Origin: Vanessa cardui
Lineage: Eukaryota > Arthropoda > Insecta > Lepidoptera > Nymphalidae
Length of the DNA: 64,000 nt
Assembly: GCF_905220365.1 (NCBI RefSeq)
Contig: NC_061129.1
Span: forward strand, 15,438,803 to 15,502,802
Direction: 5' to 3'
Positions 1 to 13,400 of the stretch are shown here, one piece after another (position 1 is the first letter of the stretch; the number at the start of each line of letters is the position of its first letter). A model generated the notes under the pieces. The model did no database searches. It was given only the letters and a program-made list of their open reading frames with translations, and had not been told where the DNA came from. A program made the position numbers and the translations under genes.

Positions 1-1316
1 ATGTTTCAAAGTATCTTCTAACTACTTTTGATTCAATGTGTAGCATTAAAAAATATTTGATGTACTTCACAAATCACAACCCGCCCTACACTCATGAGAG
101 ATAACTTAATATATTAATGTAATTTTCGTATACGTGATTAAAAGTTTTTCATTGGTTAAAATACACAAACTCCCAACATTTACGTGATAAAACACGTATT
201 TATCGCGTTTCAACATTGTAAATTTGTTTTTCCTAAGTAACAAACGTCGTATGTGTGGCTCGTGCGGTACATTAGCGAGGCGCCGTCTCCAGGGAGCTGG
301 CGACCACTCTCCCTGTCCAAATGTTTCCCAACGACCTCTAGAATTACCCTAATTCTTGGCAATAAACAAAACTTCAGCATGTAATTTGCGCCACCGACAC
401 ACCAATGAAAGAAGTTACGAATGCTACTTAGCACGTTCGCATACTGCTAATAATAATAGTAATAAAGATTTACTTACAGTGGAGTTAACTTTGTTTAGAG
501 AAACAATAGTTTGGGAATTGTAATAGCGCCATGAATTAAAGTTTAATAAGTTTCTATTTTGAGTGTGTTTATTCGCACTGAGCTCACGTTCCGTGCTATT
601 GAATGCCCCAGGTCTCCACCGGACTCCCTTAGCAGAGCGTGATGGCGTACATCGCTTTGTTTGTCCAAGTATTTGTCGTATTCGAAAATATAACGAACAG
701 TGAAATAAATTGAATGTCAAGAATGTTCAAAATATATACCATTGATCTAACGACATCAATTAATTTAGACGATATTGATACGATAACGATGGAAACTACA
801 TACATATACGATTAGTCAAGATAAATACGAATAATTTTTCACAAACAATAATTAATCTCTAATCTAAATTAGTCAGAAACAGATGTATAATTTACGTTAA
901 ATAAGTTAATTTTGTTAGTAACACCGAGAAACGAAAATGGTAGTTTCTATCAAAAGTTTTATCTTTGTATATTATTTATTTATGTAATAAGCTAATTCGT
1001 TGTACCTTATTAATATTTATCGGAATACCATTTCGTTAAAAGCTTACATTGAGTCCAGAAAAACCATGGGGCGAAAACGTCTGTCGTCCTTGGAATGTCC
1101 TTGTTAATAACACAATTACGTTTATATTTTTAGATTTAAAAACTATTATTCAAATAATACTATATAATTTGTATTCTCTTATTCTGCAAAATTAATCGTT
1201 TATGAATAAACCCATTGTGTGTAAAATTGATATATCGATTACAAATGATCGCATATGAGGAATGAAATTATGACATTTTTGTTGGTAATTTTGATCTAAA
1301 TAGTGTGAATGTGTAG
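1..1316 (+). other. Intron of the Sidestep-like gene (left window edge)
   Basis: AT-rich sequence with no exon I could support before the acceptor at 1315-1316. Short minus-strand open frames around 210-720 have no recognisable domain and low-complexity composition. The preceding exon lies left of the window. Confidence 0.5.
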
Positions 1317-1471
1317 GGTCAACCTGACGTCAGAGGACCCGATATGGACGGTGCGCGGCCTGGAGTGGGAGGTGCGCTTCCGACTGGTCGCCGTCGCCGT
1401 CAACAGCAAGGGCCGCTCCTCGGCGGCCAGACTCGACGATCTGCTCTTCCCTGATCCCGAGAAGAGAACAG
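1317..1471 (+). CDS. Exon: end of FnIII domain of the Sidestep-like receptor
   Basis: Acceptor TGTAG at 1312-1316, donor GTACGG from 1472. The frame starts with the last base of a split codon, then reads VNLTSEDPIW and continues to PEKRT, leaving one base (phase 1). It is markedly GC-richer than its surroundings. The WTV-GL and AVNSKGRS pieces are the F and G strand region of a fibronectin III domain. This is the most upstream exon I can find in the window. Confidence 0.7.
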
Positions 1472-4400
1472 GTACGGTTATTGTTAAATTAAAAATAAAC
1501 AGCTATGGCTATTGGTAAATTATTCTTTTAAGATTTAACCTTTGTCAACACACTAAACTCTAGTATAAATATGATTTTACTAAATGGAGATAAAAGATTA
1601 CATACCTACACCTATATAATTATTTGGAATTTATTGTGTGGTTCAGTGGATGGAATGCGTAAAATCCAACACATATTTTTGATATATATATTGTCTCGGA
1701 ACCGGCGGTGAAAATCTTCGCACAGAAACTTGCATGTACCGGATGAGATTTTGTGGCAGATGATCAACTAACCAAGCTCTACTATAGAGCAGCGAGGTAA
1801 AATCAACTCGAAACCCTTCTCTTTTATATACTCAAGGCATAAGAAGGCGCCTTGAGCCTTAATATAAAATATTACATATTTTGTCACGAGTTCAGTAAAT
1901 CAGAGATAATATTTTGCAGCACAATAAGACGTGAAGCGATCGCATTACTTGTTTCCCCAAATCACTGACCGAAACTCAATTTGTGTCTAAGTCTGCGTCC
2001 CGCGGGAGCGAGCGGCCCAGTAAGTGTCGGCGCGGCGCCGACTTATCCGGCAAATTATTAGCCGAGGAAAACATTAGGCCAAATACAGTAACGAGGAAAA
2101 GTGGCCGAAACGTTTGGTAGATTTGACGCCGGCCTCGAGCATGATCCTCAACATTATGATGGCTGTGACCGCAATAAAGGATTTCGCACTGCCTCGAGAC
2201 CTCGATAAACGACTTTTACATTTGTCTCTTTGAGGATTCAATTGATGTCGCGGAAAATAGGGTGTCGAGTTATCGTTACAAAAGACGACTAGGATTTGCT
2301 TACGAATTTGGTGAATATGGCGTTGTCGCGATATAATTGGCGACTGGTGATATACTACAGAAGGAAATGATTGAAACGCTCACTTTGATCTTATCAGAGA
2401 GATTAATCTTAACATTATTATATTTATCGCATTATAAACTCACTTAAGTCAATGAAGGGCTTTTGATTGCCTTTAATATAACATGTTCTATAACGGTTAC
2501 TCATCTACACCATTTTTTTATCGTTACATCGATACGTTACATATTCAGAAAAAAGAAAAAATTTGATTTGTCGCGAACAAATAGAAAATGAATAAAACGA
2601 CAAAATCTCTTCTATAATATCATCAAAATAGGCTTTTAAATTACAACTATTACTATCTAAGCAAACTAGCAATTTATCAACTGTGATTTTTTCGTCATAG
2701 TCTCATACGATACGTTCAGTACTTTTCACATGTGTTACAAACAAATCACAAAAATCATGTATCTACGATGATAGCTACATAGAAGTTTTCTTACTTACAT
2801 AAAGCAATATTTATTATTCTTTTATAGTAAATTTTAAGTATATTGCGTATATCCGCAGATATCCGTAGAGCCCGCGCTACGGAGTAACATTATAACGTAT
2901 GTACATATTTGGTATATTATTATTTTCATATACATACGTATACATCAGCAACCACCGTTTTCGAACGCTAACGACAGACCGTCCTGGGTCTATTAACCAA
3001 ATAAATAGCTTCGAAGAATTAACCGAGCAAAGCCGAGATCTTTTTATCGGAAGACCCATTAGCTGGCGCGCAAAGAGCGATAGGAAAAAATTAGGTACAA
3101 GGAAACCCTGCGGATGGCTCCTTACCGGCACCGAACTCCGCTGCAGCCTTAAGATAATCCCATTTTAATTAAGGCTCGCCCTGGATCCTACGCCAGATTA
3201 ATCAAGAGCCCCTCTTAATGTCTCGGTCGAGATTCGCTTCTCAACTACATCTGCCCTTAACTTTGACTTAGATACATTATGTTACCATTCCATTCCGTTA
3301 TGAAGTTTATCCCCGACGTCGAATAACGTCTTTGCGGCGATTATATCATGTCGTTATGTACTGGATCGCTCGCAGGCTTACATCATTCCATCGAGTTACG
3401 AACTGAAACCCAATTATTTTCGGGAAACCTTTTTAGTTGCCCGAAATATCTAATAGCCTTTATCGTTTGCTGAATGCAAGATATTATGAGAAAACAATAT
3501 ATTTTCGTGACTAACAAAGTCATGTCTTGAGAGCCTAACAATGTCGTCTAAATGTTAGTAAGCGTAAGGTCAGTGGGTCAGGTTTATTTATACGAATATG
3601 AACACCGTTTGTTCTTGCTCAGTTGGAGTGACAAGTTAACTTAAGTCGAGCAAAAGAAATCTGAATAAAAAATGTTCAGCGTCGCTAAAGGGAACACGAA
3701 ACCGTCGACCCGATTGATATTTTACCAAAATGTGTGGAAGAAAATGTTTCATCAGTCACGTGACGAAATCACTCGAAAAACTAACATTCGGGCCGTCGAA
3801 CCTTTAATTTCTCGCCTGAGAGGCCGCAACTTACGAAAAGGTTTTTAATATCGGCCGTTTGATCGCGTTTAGCCGTTTAGTCGTCTCGTGGGTGCTGGTG
3901 CGACTAAATTGATATCAATGTTATTACAAAAGTATTTATAACCTCGAAGGAAAACTCTCGACACTAAACCTTTCCAAATCATTTACTTCCTTTTGTTTTA
4001 TCTTTTGTCTTGTGTTATTTTTATGAGGTCTATATTCCACCAGTAAATAAAATGAGTATAATGTTTAAATATGTCCGATAATAATCATAGTTGTGTTACA
4101 AATACATCCATACAATATATTTAATGACCAAAAAGACGTTAGTACTGTTGAAAGATTAAAAATCAACAAGGAATAAACATTTTTAAGTGCCTGTAATCTG
4201 TATGTAGAAGTTGCATTAATAGTTGTAGTAAACGTATACCGAACGTAAACGAAACGAATATTGTCTAATTAATACAGGATGAACTTAAAATAAAAATTAA
4301 CTTTACTTTTACTCGGATTCACCACGCCCAGTCTTCTCTAAAAACAGAAACAAAATAAATAAGTTATGTACCTGATTTTAGTCTTTTATCGTAATCAAAA

Positions 4401-7400
4401 TTTGTTTTGAGCCACGTCGAAGGCTCAAAGCATTAATAACAAAATGTTTGTTGAAAGCGTATTCGTACACAGCATCCGGTCAGAGTAGCTAGTAATATGG
4501 CAATACATTTATGCTAATACCGAACAAAGCTTCAAACCACTACACAAGGCACTTGAACTCCTGAAGGAGATTCCTCGGGATATTGACTTTACAGCAAAGA
4601 CGATAACATTACCATCAAGCGAGCGTGTATTGAAAATTTCATTCAAACGTTCCAGATATTGTTTAAAGCTTCTTAGAAGAAAATAAGTAAACAATTTTTA
4701 TTTCAAAGCTGAAATATTTTAACTTTGCATATTATTATAATAGATTTAAATCTTGTGAATGAGTACTTTTCATTGATACCGCTTATTACATATTTGTATT
4801 AGAACATATAAATAAAAAATAAAATTGGGGTTCGTGTTCATCAATTGTCCAAATATTTCCGTTAACTGAGGAGGTACCAACCACTCGTCAAATATTTTAC
4901 GATTAAACAGTAATGTTTAGTACAGTTACGATCCCGCTAAATGCGTGGGTATTTAGTTGTATTTAATTACGAGCCCAGGAGATTTGACAGGAGATTTTGG
5001 CGATCCTTGGGGAAGGCCTATGTCCTGCTATGGACGTTCTTCAACGGACATGACGAAGCCCAGGAGACAGAACAACTTCGATCCCAATATTGGACAAGAC
5101 GAGGAGGCACTTTCGCTATTTATGGAATAGTTCATATTTCTTAAAACTCAATACATATCTGGTGACCACTTAGCATCAAGAGTCTCATTCTCTACCGCCA
5201 CCAAAAATTGAGAAAACGGTGGAAGCATTACATTCCACTTAACCCTGTTAGATGATATCCTACTCGAATGAAGAATATACATCGATATTTTTTTATCTGA
5301 ATCTGCAAATGACGTGTTAGTTAGATTAACAAAATCATACAAAATTTAATAAAATCACTCGAACGGAATACGGTTGTTTACACTAGGAGTAAAGGATTGA
5401 GTGTGTCGAAGCGAGTTGCAAGTCCAAGGTATACGGGCGGCTGCGGAGCGCCGGCGGCTCGTACAAACAGACGGAAATAATTTTTGAAGGAAATTGAAAA
5501 CAAACAGATCGATCCAAGTATTAGTTAGCTCGAATGTTTAGAGAGCGTCCTCAGAAACGTAACGAATATCTTTGCCACTCCCGCGAGCAAAGCGTGTTTA
5601 ATGAAAACCCGTCCGTCGTAGAAACTCAAACTGTAATTTTGGAATATTTATTGCAAAATAAATAATATTTGTACTGTCGTTGTGACTAATTTAGGCCAAT
5701 CTTAAGAAGGACCATTTAATATAACATCTTTTTTGGATTGAAAATTATTGGTACTGAGTCATTATATTTATTTATTTATCCTGAGGCATCACAAATGAAA
5801 CACAACCTGCCCAATTTAAAATCGCAATAATCGTAAAGAAACTCATAAAGAAATCACGCTCACTTGACCAATTCAGCTAATCTGCATATTCTCTAACGCT
5901 CTCGTTCTTCACAATGTAGGAACCTTGTAATAAAATACAGCTTAGAATGAAAGTAAAGTGAAACAGCGATCCATAAATGTCACTGTTCTGTTCTAAAACG
6001 ACCTCCTTGTTGTCTTGTGTTCACAATTAAAACTTACGAAACTTCGAGGAGTTGGATTTACATCTGGCTTTATGTACTCCTGCTTCAACTCTTATCCTAA
6101 CTGTCGTTGCCGTCCATCGCGAACACTTTGATTAACTTCTCATCTATACTTTATACAAATGCTAATGCTATACTGCTAGATATATCTTCTATCACGTTCA
6201 AAACGCAACAAAAATACGTTAAAAGTGATTTCGTTGAAATTGGCTACATAAACCTGACTCAAAAATCAATGTGACGAAAGGGTCATTTTTATTATTTAAT
6301 ATTAGCAGCCTAATTTAAAATAGTGAGAAGTAATCAGTACCTTGTGATATTTCATCACATTGTTGGACCTTACAAATAGATAGTTTTCAAAGAATACGCT
6401 AAGCCCTACATCATCACAATTTGGCGGATATTCTTGAGTAGATATTTTCAATGTATGCAAGCTTTCCCACGATGTTTTCTTATACAGACGAGCACGAGAT
6501 AAATTAATTATGAACACAAACTAAGCGCATAAAACTTTATAGGTTCTTGCATGAATTTGAACCCGATGTATTCAAGTAATTTACTCGTTTAATATACCTT
6601 ACGGGGTACAACGTTATACCGCTTAATTTCTACGTAAGACAAGATACCGTTGGCCTTAAATAGCCAACGTCCAGAACTACCACAAGGTTGATCCTATATT
6701 TAGACTAGTTCTCAGAGGTATGCACTTGGTTGAACCAACTACATCACTAGTCTCTCTGAAATCCCGTAATGTATGTAAATAACGCGGGCCGAGCCGGGAC
6801 GTCCTGATAAAGCACAGGATTTCGGGACGTAGCTAAGAAATGTATCGAGACCTGAATTTTGGTCTTATTATAAACATAGCTCGACCTATAATATAAGCGC
6901 TAAATGAGGATCTAGTTTTTAATATATTTAATAGTTCAATGAACGTAACTTATAGATCTCTATACGCTAGCTGCTTGGATAAGTTGTGTCTTTCGATCCC
7001 CATGTATTAAACGTTAAACTAAGTATAAAAAAGTATACTTTATATATATATTATATACTTATATATTTTGGAAAACTATTTTTAGTATACAGAAGTAAGA
7101 AAATCTTAAAAAGTTCTATAAAGAAATTCAGTCTTACATGTTTTGTAATTTGAAAAATTAGTTTCGGAATTAGGTTTAGAATATTAATTTTGCTGATGTA
7201 TTATTTACAATCTATGGCTACAAGAGCTTCAAGTCTATATATAATATATGAGTATATAGTCTATATATTTATAATTGAATATATGCCAAAAGTTTTTTTC
7301 TGGATGTAATTTAAAATCTGAAAAATAATTATTAACTTGCCAGTTTAAATTATGGTTGAAAATACTTTGATTTAGTTTTCCATCAATATGAATCATATTT

Positions 7401-10400
7401 ATTACACGTGATGTAGTTATGATCGTGAACATCGCATGTGCTCATAATAAGTAGAAGACAGTGTAGAGCACTGGAAACACCTGTGCGAACAATTGACGGT
7501 GTAGTCGAGTTATTCCACTTTGTATAGTATTTCAAGGCGCGACGTCGCCGTCATTACAGTTAACAAGCTGTTCTCGGTTGTTCTACAGCATCGCGGCGTT
7601 TTTTGATAAGCTCTAAGAATACGTTTCACTAGATCGCACACGAATATGTTTCTTCAGGGGTTCCGTTTTTATTAAGAAGTTTACGAGTGTTTCATACGTA
7701 TGTACGTGTTGTGTAGGAGGCGACTTAACTCGGCAACCCTCGATGTCCTTCGCATTAATGCTTAATTAAGGTAGAGCCGCCACACGTCGTGGAGCGCGAC
7801 CGAAAACAAAGCAGTTAATAACTTTACAGTGTTCCATTAAACATGAATGCGAGTCTGTACTAGTTATAATTCGCTCGCAACGATTAATTCTACTACTAAA
7901 TATGTATTACGTAACACCGACTCGAGTTTTATAAGAAATAAATCGTTGTTCTGCTATACAAACGTAATCTATGTAAATTGTGAGCTTAAAAATCAATGAA
8001 CTTGCAAATTCGCTCTCTGTCGAAGAGATTTTTTAATGATAAAAGGAAGCCGGCGAACGAATGGGCCGCCTGGTGGGAGGGAGCTCGATGAAAAATTAAA
8101 TTAGAGCATTTCCAAGAAGAAAGTGATAATGTTAATATTACTTGTAGATTCAGTGACTTCGATAACGTCCCTAGCAACATTAGCAATTAGTTCCGAGCAC
8201 TTCGCCACTGTGCCCGTACCACACATTGTACTCATTCGCGAGATAAATTGCTAGCTTTGTTGATCTAGTGGCTCGCTTAACTCGGAGTCCTTGGTTAAAA
8301 CTTTCAATTATTCATCCCAGTCTAGATAGAAAGCGTACGGAGTCTAGTACTCTGCACCGATTTCTCAACGGTCAACGAGAGTGAAGCAATATGGAGTCCT
8401 GTTGTTTTTGAGCAAAAATGTGGGCACTATTATACCTTCTAAAACTTTACACGTTTCACATACTTATTGTAATCGACTAACAGCAGCCTTATATGTTACT
8501 GGCCGAGACAGCTCTAATGAAATCTATTTCATACAAGACAAAACGAGATGTGACGAAAACGAGTTACATGTACGATTACATTTAAAGTATAATTTCTGAA
8601 TTCATATCGTATTTTTCCGGTATTTCCCTTTACTCGTGAAATTCATAACTCCTTATAAACCGCAATATATTAAGAATCAGAGAGTGGCTTATTACGAGGC
8701 AGCGAACGATATATTATAATAAACGTACGCGGAAACAACAGGTATTACGTTTTAATATAAATCGCGGAGTTTCTGTTCTCCATTCGAGTGCAGCTAATAA
8801 AGCGGGTGGGCTAAGTCATGAGCTGTGCACACAACATTACCGCTAAATGAGGAGCCGCTGGGCGCGGGGCGAGCGCGGGCGTGCGGGGCGTGCGGGGCGT
8901 GCGGGGGGCGTGCGCGACGGAGTACGTGACCCGAGCGCGTTGGGAAATAAACACTGCACTTAGAATAAACAATCGCTAAGTTAGAAACCAATTTCATCCA
9001 AGAATAACCGACGTTGTTGATGGACTTCATTAGTTTAGATTTCTTGAAGGAAAATAACTCCTCGGATTTTAACTAGTATTTTAACTAGTATCGAACATGA
9101 TTCTTATAAAACGCTGAATCTTTCTTTGTTCTAGATAATGAACACAAACTGTTACGCAGAGTGTATTTTGTAGCCGTACTCGTCATGCAATTAAATCTGA
9201 ATATCATATTGGTATCCATCGAGTGCCTGCAGTGTTTAACGTAGGAGGACTCTTATCTCCGCGTTTCAAAGACTCTTATCTCGGCGTCCTCGTGCTCGTA
9301 CGAGTATATCCTCACAGCGTGTGTGCACTCAAGATCGCCTCGTTACGTGTAAATTACTTTGAGAGCAGCAAACTCATCAGTCCGTCAACCGTTCATGAAT
9401 GATTCACACCTCCCCCCTCCACCGCGCTCCCCGCGCGCCCCCCGCGCTCCGGAGACAATTACCGGCTGCCAGCGAGTTAACTATGCATCCGCACTTAATC
9501 ATCTCGCGTCACCTTAGCTCGCGACAGTGACGTCACATCCCTCGAACTAACTAGAAGCCTTTAAATGATATATCACTGCTCTATAAGATGTATTGCTTTA
9601 TTTAGACATGACTTTCGTATAACGATGTTTGCGTGTTAATTATGCAGGCGTATGCACGCCTCTGTCTCGTCGCGCCCAGGTAAAGTCAGTATGCGTTTCC
9701 TTGATTGTTAAGCATTACTGGAACATATTCTCGGTAAAGGTAATGGTCCAGTTATACGTCTGTTTTGGAATTATATTTGGAAATGTTGCATAAAAAATTG
9801 TCCTATTTCGTTGTGACATAAGTTGATTGAGACATTACGATACGTCACGTCTACGGAACTTCGCACCAGATAGGAGACGCACACGCGTCGGGAAATGACT
9901 GGCCCTCAGTGAACCCGCCGCGCAAAGATGTCTGCTAACATACAGTATAATTAATCAGAAATATCTACATGTGATATTGTAGGAATAACAAATTGTTGAA
10001 ATGGAGTTGCTGCTACGACATTTTTAAAGTTCGCCGAAAATTGTTCTCATTGACTTGACTTTGAATGATCCCTTCGCAAATGGTGTTTCAGTGTACCTTT
10101 ATGTTACAAAACGTCTGTTACATAAAGACGGTCAAAAACTTTTCAATTCAAATGAATAGTTATTCTGGAAAGTTCTAAGACGCACTATAGATACGCCAAT
10201 CAATAAGATACATACTCTTTTAAAGGCAGTATACTTTTCCGAAAAGAACCGGCGAGGAACTTATTAATCTTACATTTTCACTATCAAAAAACGTAAAGTA
10301 CATACAAGTTTATGCTTTTTACCATCTATACATACAAATAAATATTATAATAAATTATGCTCATAATTTTAAGTATAAAAAGAATGTGAAACTAGTCTAT

Positions 10401-13400
10401 GAAATAAATATTTTTATTTTTATAACTGGTCTATTAATATTATTTTAATATAAACTTTGAATATATTACGTAATGTAAGCGTGTCTCGGTATGTTTGATT
10501 ATAGAATCATATACTTCGCATTTAAGCTATTCTACTCCAGGGTATGTAGAATTAATTTATATCTCCTATTTGATATAAACCTTCTTCTCAGTTTATTGTA
10601 TTATTATTTTCTATTCGTAACTTATCCTTAACCATTTATCAGATTGTGAAGGTTATTGGCCCGAGAGCAAGATTTTTTTACGCACATGAAAAACAATGGA
10701 GGTCAAGAGCCACTCATAACGAATGCTCTTCTCATAATCCTCACGAGAGAAACCCATGGCCTAATAAATCGATAATTTATAAAATTGTATTAGTTTGTAA
10801 CGCGACTCGAGACTGGTAATGCCAAACAATCTACTTATCATTAACGAGCTAAGCGTATCAACTTCCGTTTCGACTGAATAATGACAAGTCACACGTGATT
10901 AGTGAACAACGAGAGGAGGGGGCGGGGAGGGGGGCGCGGGGCGAAACGAGGGGATTGAATAAATTAGTCGACACATTCATTTTAAGCACGGTGCCTGTTA
11001 AAAGTGCACTTTTTCCTATTTGAAAGGCCAAAAGCGAGCCTAATGACGTCGTTCTCAAAGGATCGGTGAAATGGTTTGATTTGAACACACATATTGACTT
11101 TAAGCCGATACTAAAACATTCATGCTCGCGTATACATGTTGTTCACGTAATAGATTACACGTATCGCTGCAAGGCATCGCGGTTACTTAAAATATATGAA
11201 GGATGTTTATTATCTCGTGCGCTTTAGCGAAAGAGTGAGCATGAGCAACTTTTAGGAAGAAAAAACAAGAAGGCTGCTTAAGCTGTTCAAAGTTTCTTGT
11301 TTATAATTAATTATGTACCGCGGCCGTAGTTATCTCATACGACGCGCACATCACTATTCAAATCTACAAAATAAACCACCTGCTGAAAGTCGCCATAAAT
11401 GTTGACAATATAATGTGTTTTAACCATTCCCAAGATAGTAAAACCAAAATGCTGAAATAGTTGTAAAGTGCGGTACCTGACTGGAGTAAAATTTTTTCAA
11501 ACATTGTTCTATCATAACACAAAATAATCATTGAAACTACATCTTTGAAAAAATCGCAATCATTCAATTTCTTAAGTCGTTCATTTTTCCTATCTCTCAT
11601 GCGAACACATTACGTCGGCACTCGAATCTTTGTGTGCAGTGCATTAGTGTATTGCGGGAAGTTTAATCATTACTAAGATTAATACACATCATAATTTCAT
11701 ACAAACTGCCGTTTACCGCTTATTCCGCTATTTACGAGCGACGCCCCGTTATCGCTCTACACTGAGAGACAACTGCGTATACTATTATATCGAACTTATC
11801 CCTCTATATACCTCGAACTTATCTCATAAAATGTATACAGTTATTAAAGAAATAAACTGACAAATTTTGGATGGTATAACAAACATTAGAATATTATGTT
11901 CTTGGCTAGCTAACAATAATGCTTTATTGCAAATGAACAGACGTTTCAAGTTTTAGCGTCCCAATAGTAACTACCATGAAAGGTTAGGTTTCGCGTTTTA
12001 ATGGTATCTGATCTTTAGTAAAATCATAATGAGTGCCGGATAATGCGAGTACGAGTGGAGCGAGTGAAGACTTTGAGACGAGTTGATCCCGTTCGGGCGA
12101 GCAGCTCGAACCGGCAATTGACGGGATCGCGTCGATAAAACTTTACACTCCGCACGAGTTCCGTCGACATTAAGATCTTCCGAATTAGCTCTCAGCGAGA
12201 GACTTTTTATATTATCCCTGTGTTCGACAAACTTCCCTGTACCTAGAAGTTAGGCGAAATGGCTTCCTGAAGTGCCCGGTTGCTTCGTAAAATTCGAGTT
12301 CGCTAGCTCTGGGAAAGAGCTGCGCCGGCCCTGATAAGGAACTAATTACCACCTGCGCCGGACCACCGCTTCGAATACGTTTGCCTATTAAAACTTCGTA
12401 TTAGCTATTATACCCTGACCCACTTTCCAGTCGAGTGGTTAGCGTTATTAGTTATTTCACGGCCACTTCTTTGTTGGTACTGGCTGCCTGCAACCTCTTT
12501 TAACGAAGTAATTTATGTTTATGGGACATTTTTGAAATTGGGCGTTTCGTTCGAAGCACTTTTACATGAATACTCGTGAAGTGTCACAAACTAAATTTTG
12601 AAATGTAACCGAAAAATCTCTCGAGTTGTTTTAAACGACGAAAAATAAATTTTAAATTAGAAAATGGATTTTTGTCCTGGAACTTAGTAGCTCGTTACAA
12701 TCATAAGAGGAACATTACATTTTTCAAATGGCAATCCTTTATTTCATTTTCAAATTTAAAAATTATTACATAAACATTCTGAAAAACATAAAGATAAAAT
12801 AAAAAATATATAAATTTAATTAATTAACATAAGAATGAATAACATTAAATGCTTAAATATATACAAATATGAACTAAAACTAGATACTGTATAAATCTGG
12901 ACCGCGTGGAATGGTGGCAAGAATGCTAGCAGCATTTCCCCGTTGAATCGCAATTCCGAACCTTTGGCCAAAAAACGAACCAGCCCTCCTGTCACCAGTG
13001 GAGGTAATGAGGCAAGTCAATGTCACCAGTTTTATATTCAATAAATTTAATGAGATTATCATGAAATACACTTATAAAGTAAACATCGTAAACCGTATAT
13101 AAAAATAGTTTAGTATGGCCTACTTTAGTATACCTATATAGGCAAAACGTCATTAGATTATTATAGGTTAGAAATTCAGTTGATACAGTATCCATCGATT
13201 CAGCTCTAAAATCAATGAGATGGGCATGTTGAAAGAATTTTACACTTCCGCAGGTTCGCTCCGCACGCACACAAAAAAAATACAATATGATACAAGATAC
13301 CAACCTACAAATATCCTACAAGTTTAGCTTACTCGAGGAACTATGTTTAATATCGGCACGTCTCGAATTATTTCGGAGGTATTTGTCGCAATTAGATGAC

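Noticed and set aside
2877..3168. Overlapping plus and minus frames of 84-89 codons
   Set aside because: No domain and no splice context on either strand; open on both strands probably because of base composition.
7020..7300. AT-rich TATATA-dense stretch resembling an origin or microsatellite
   Set aside because: No regular repeat unit; ordinary low-complexity intron sequence.
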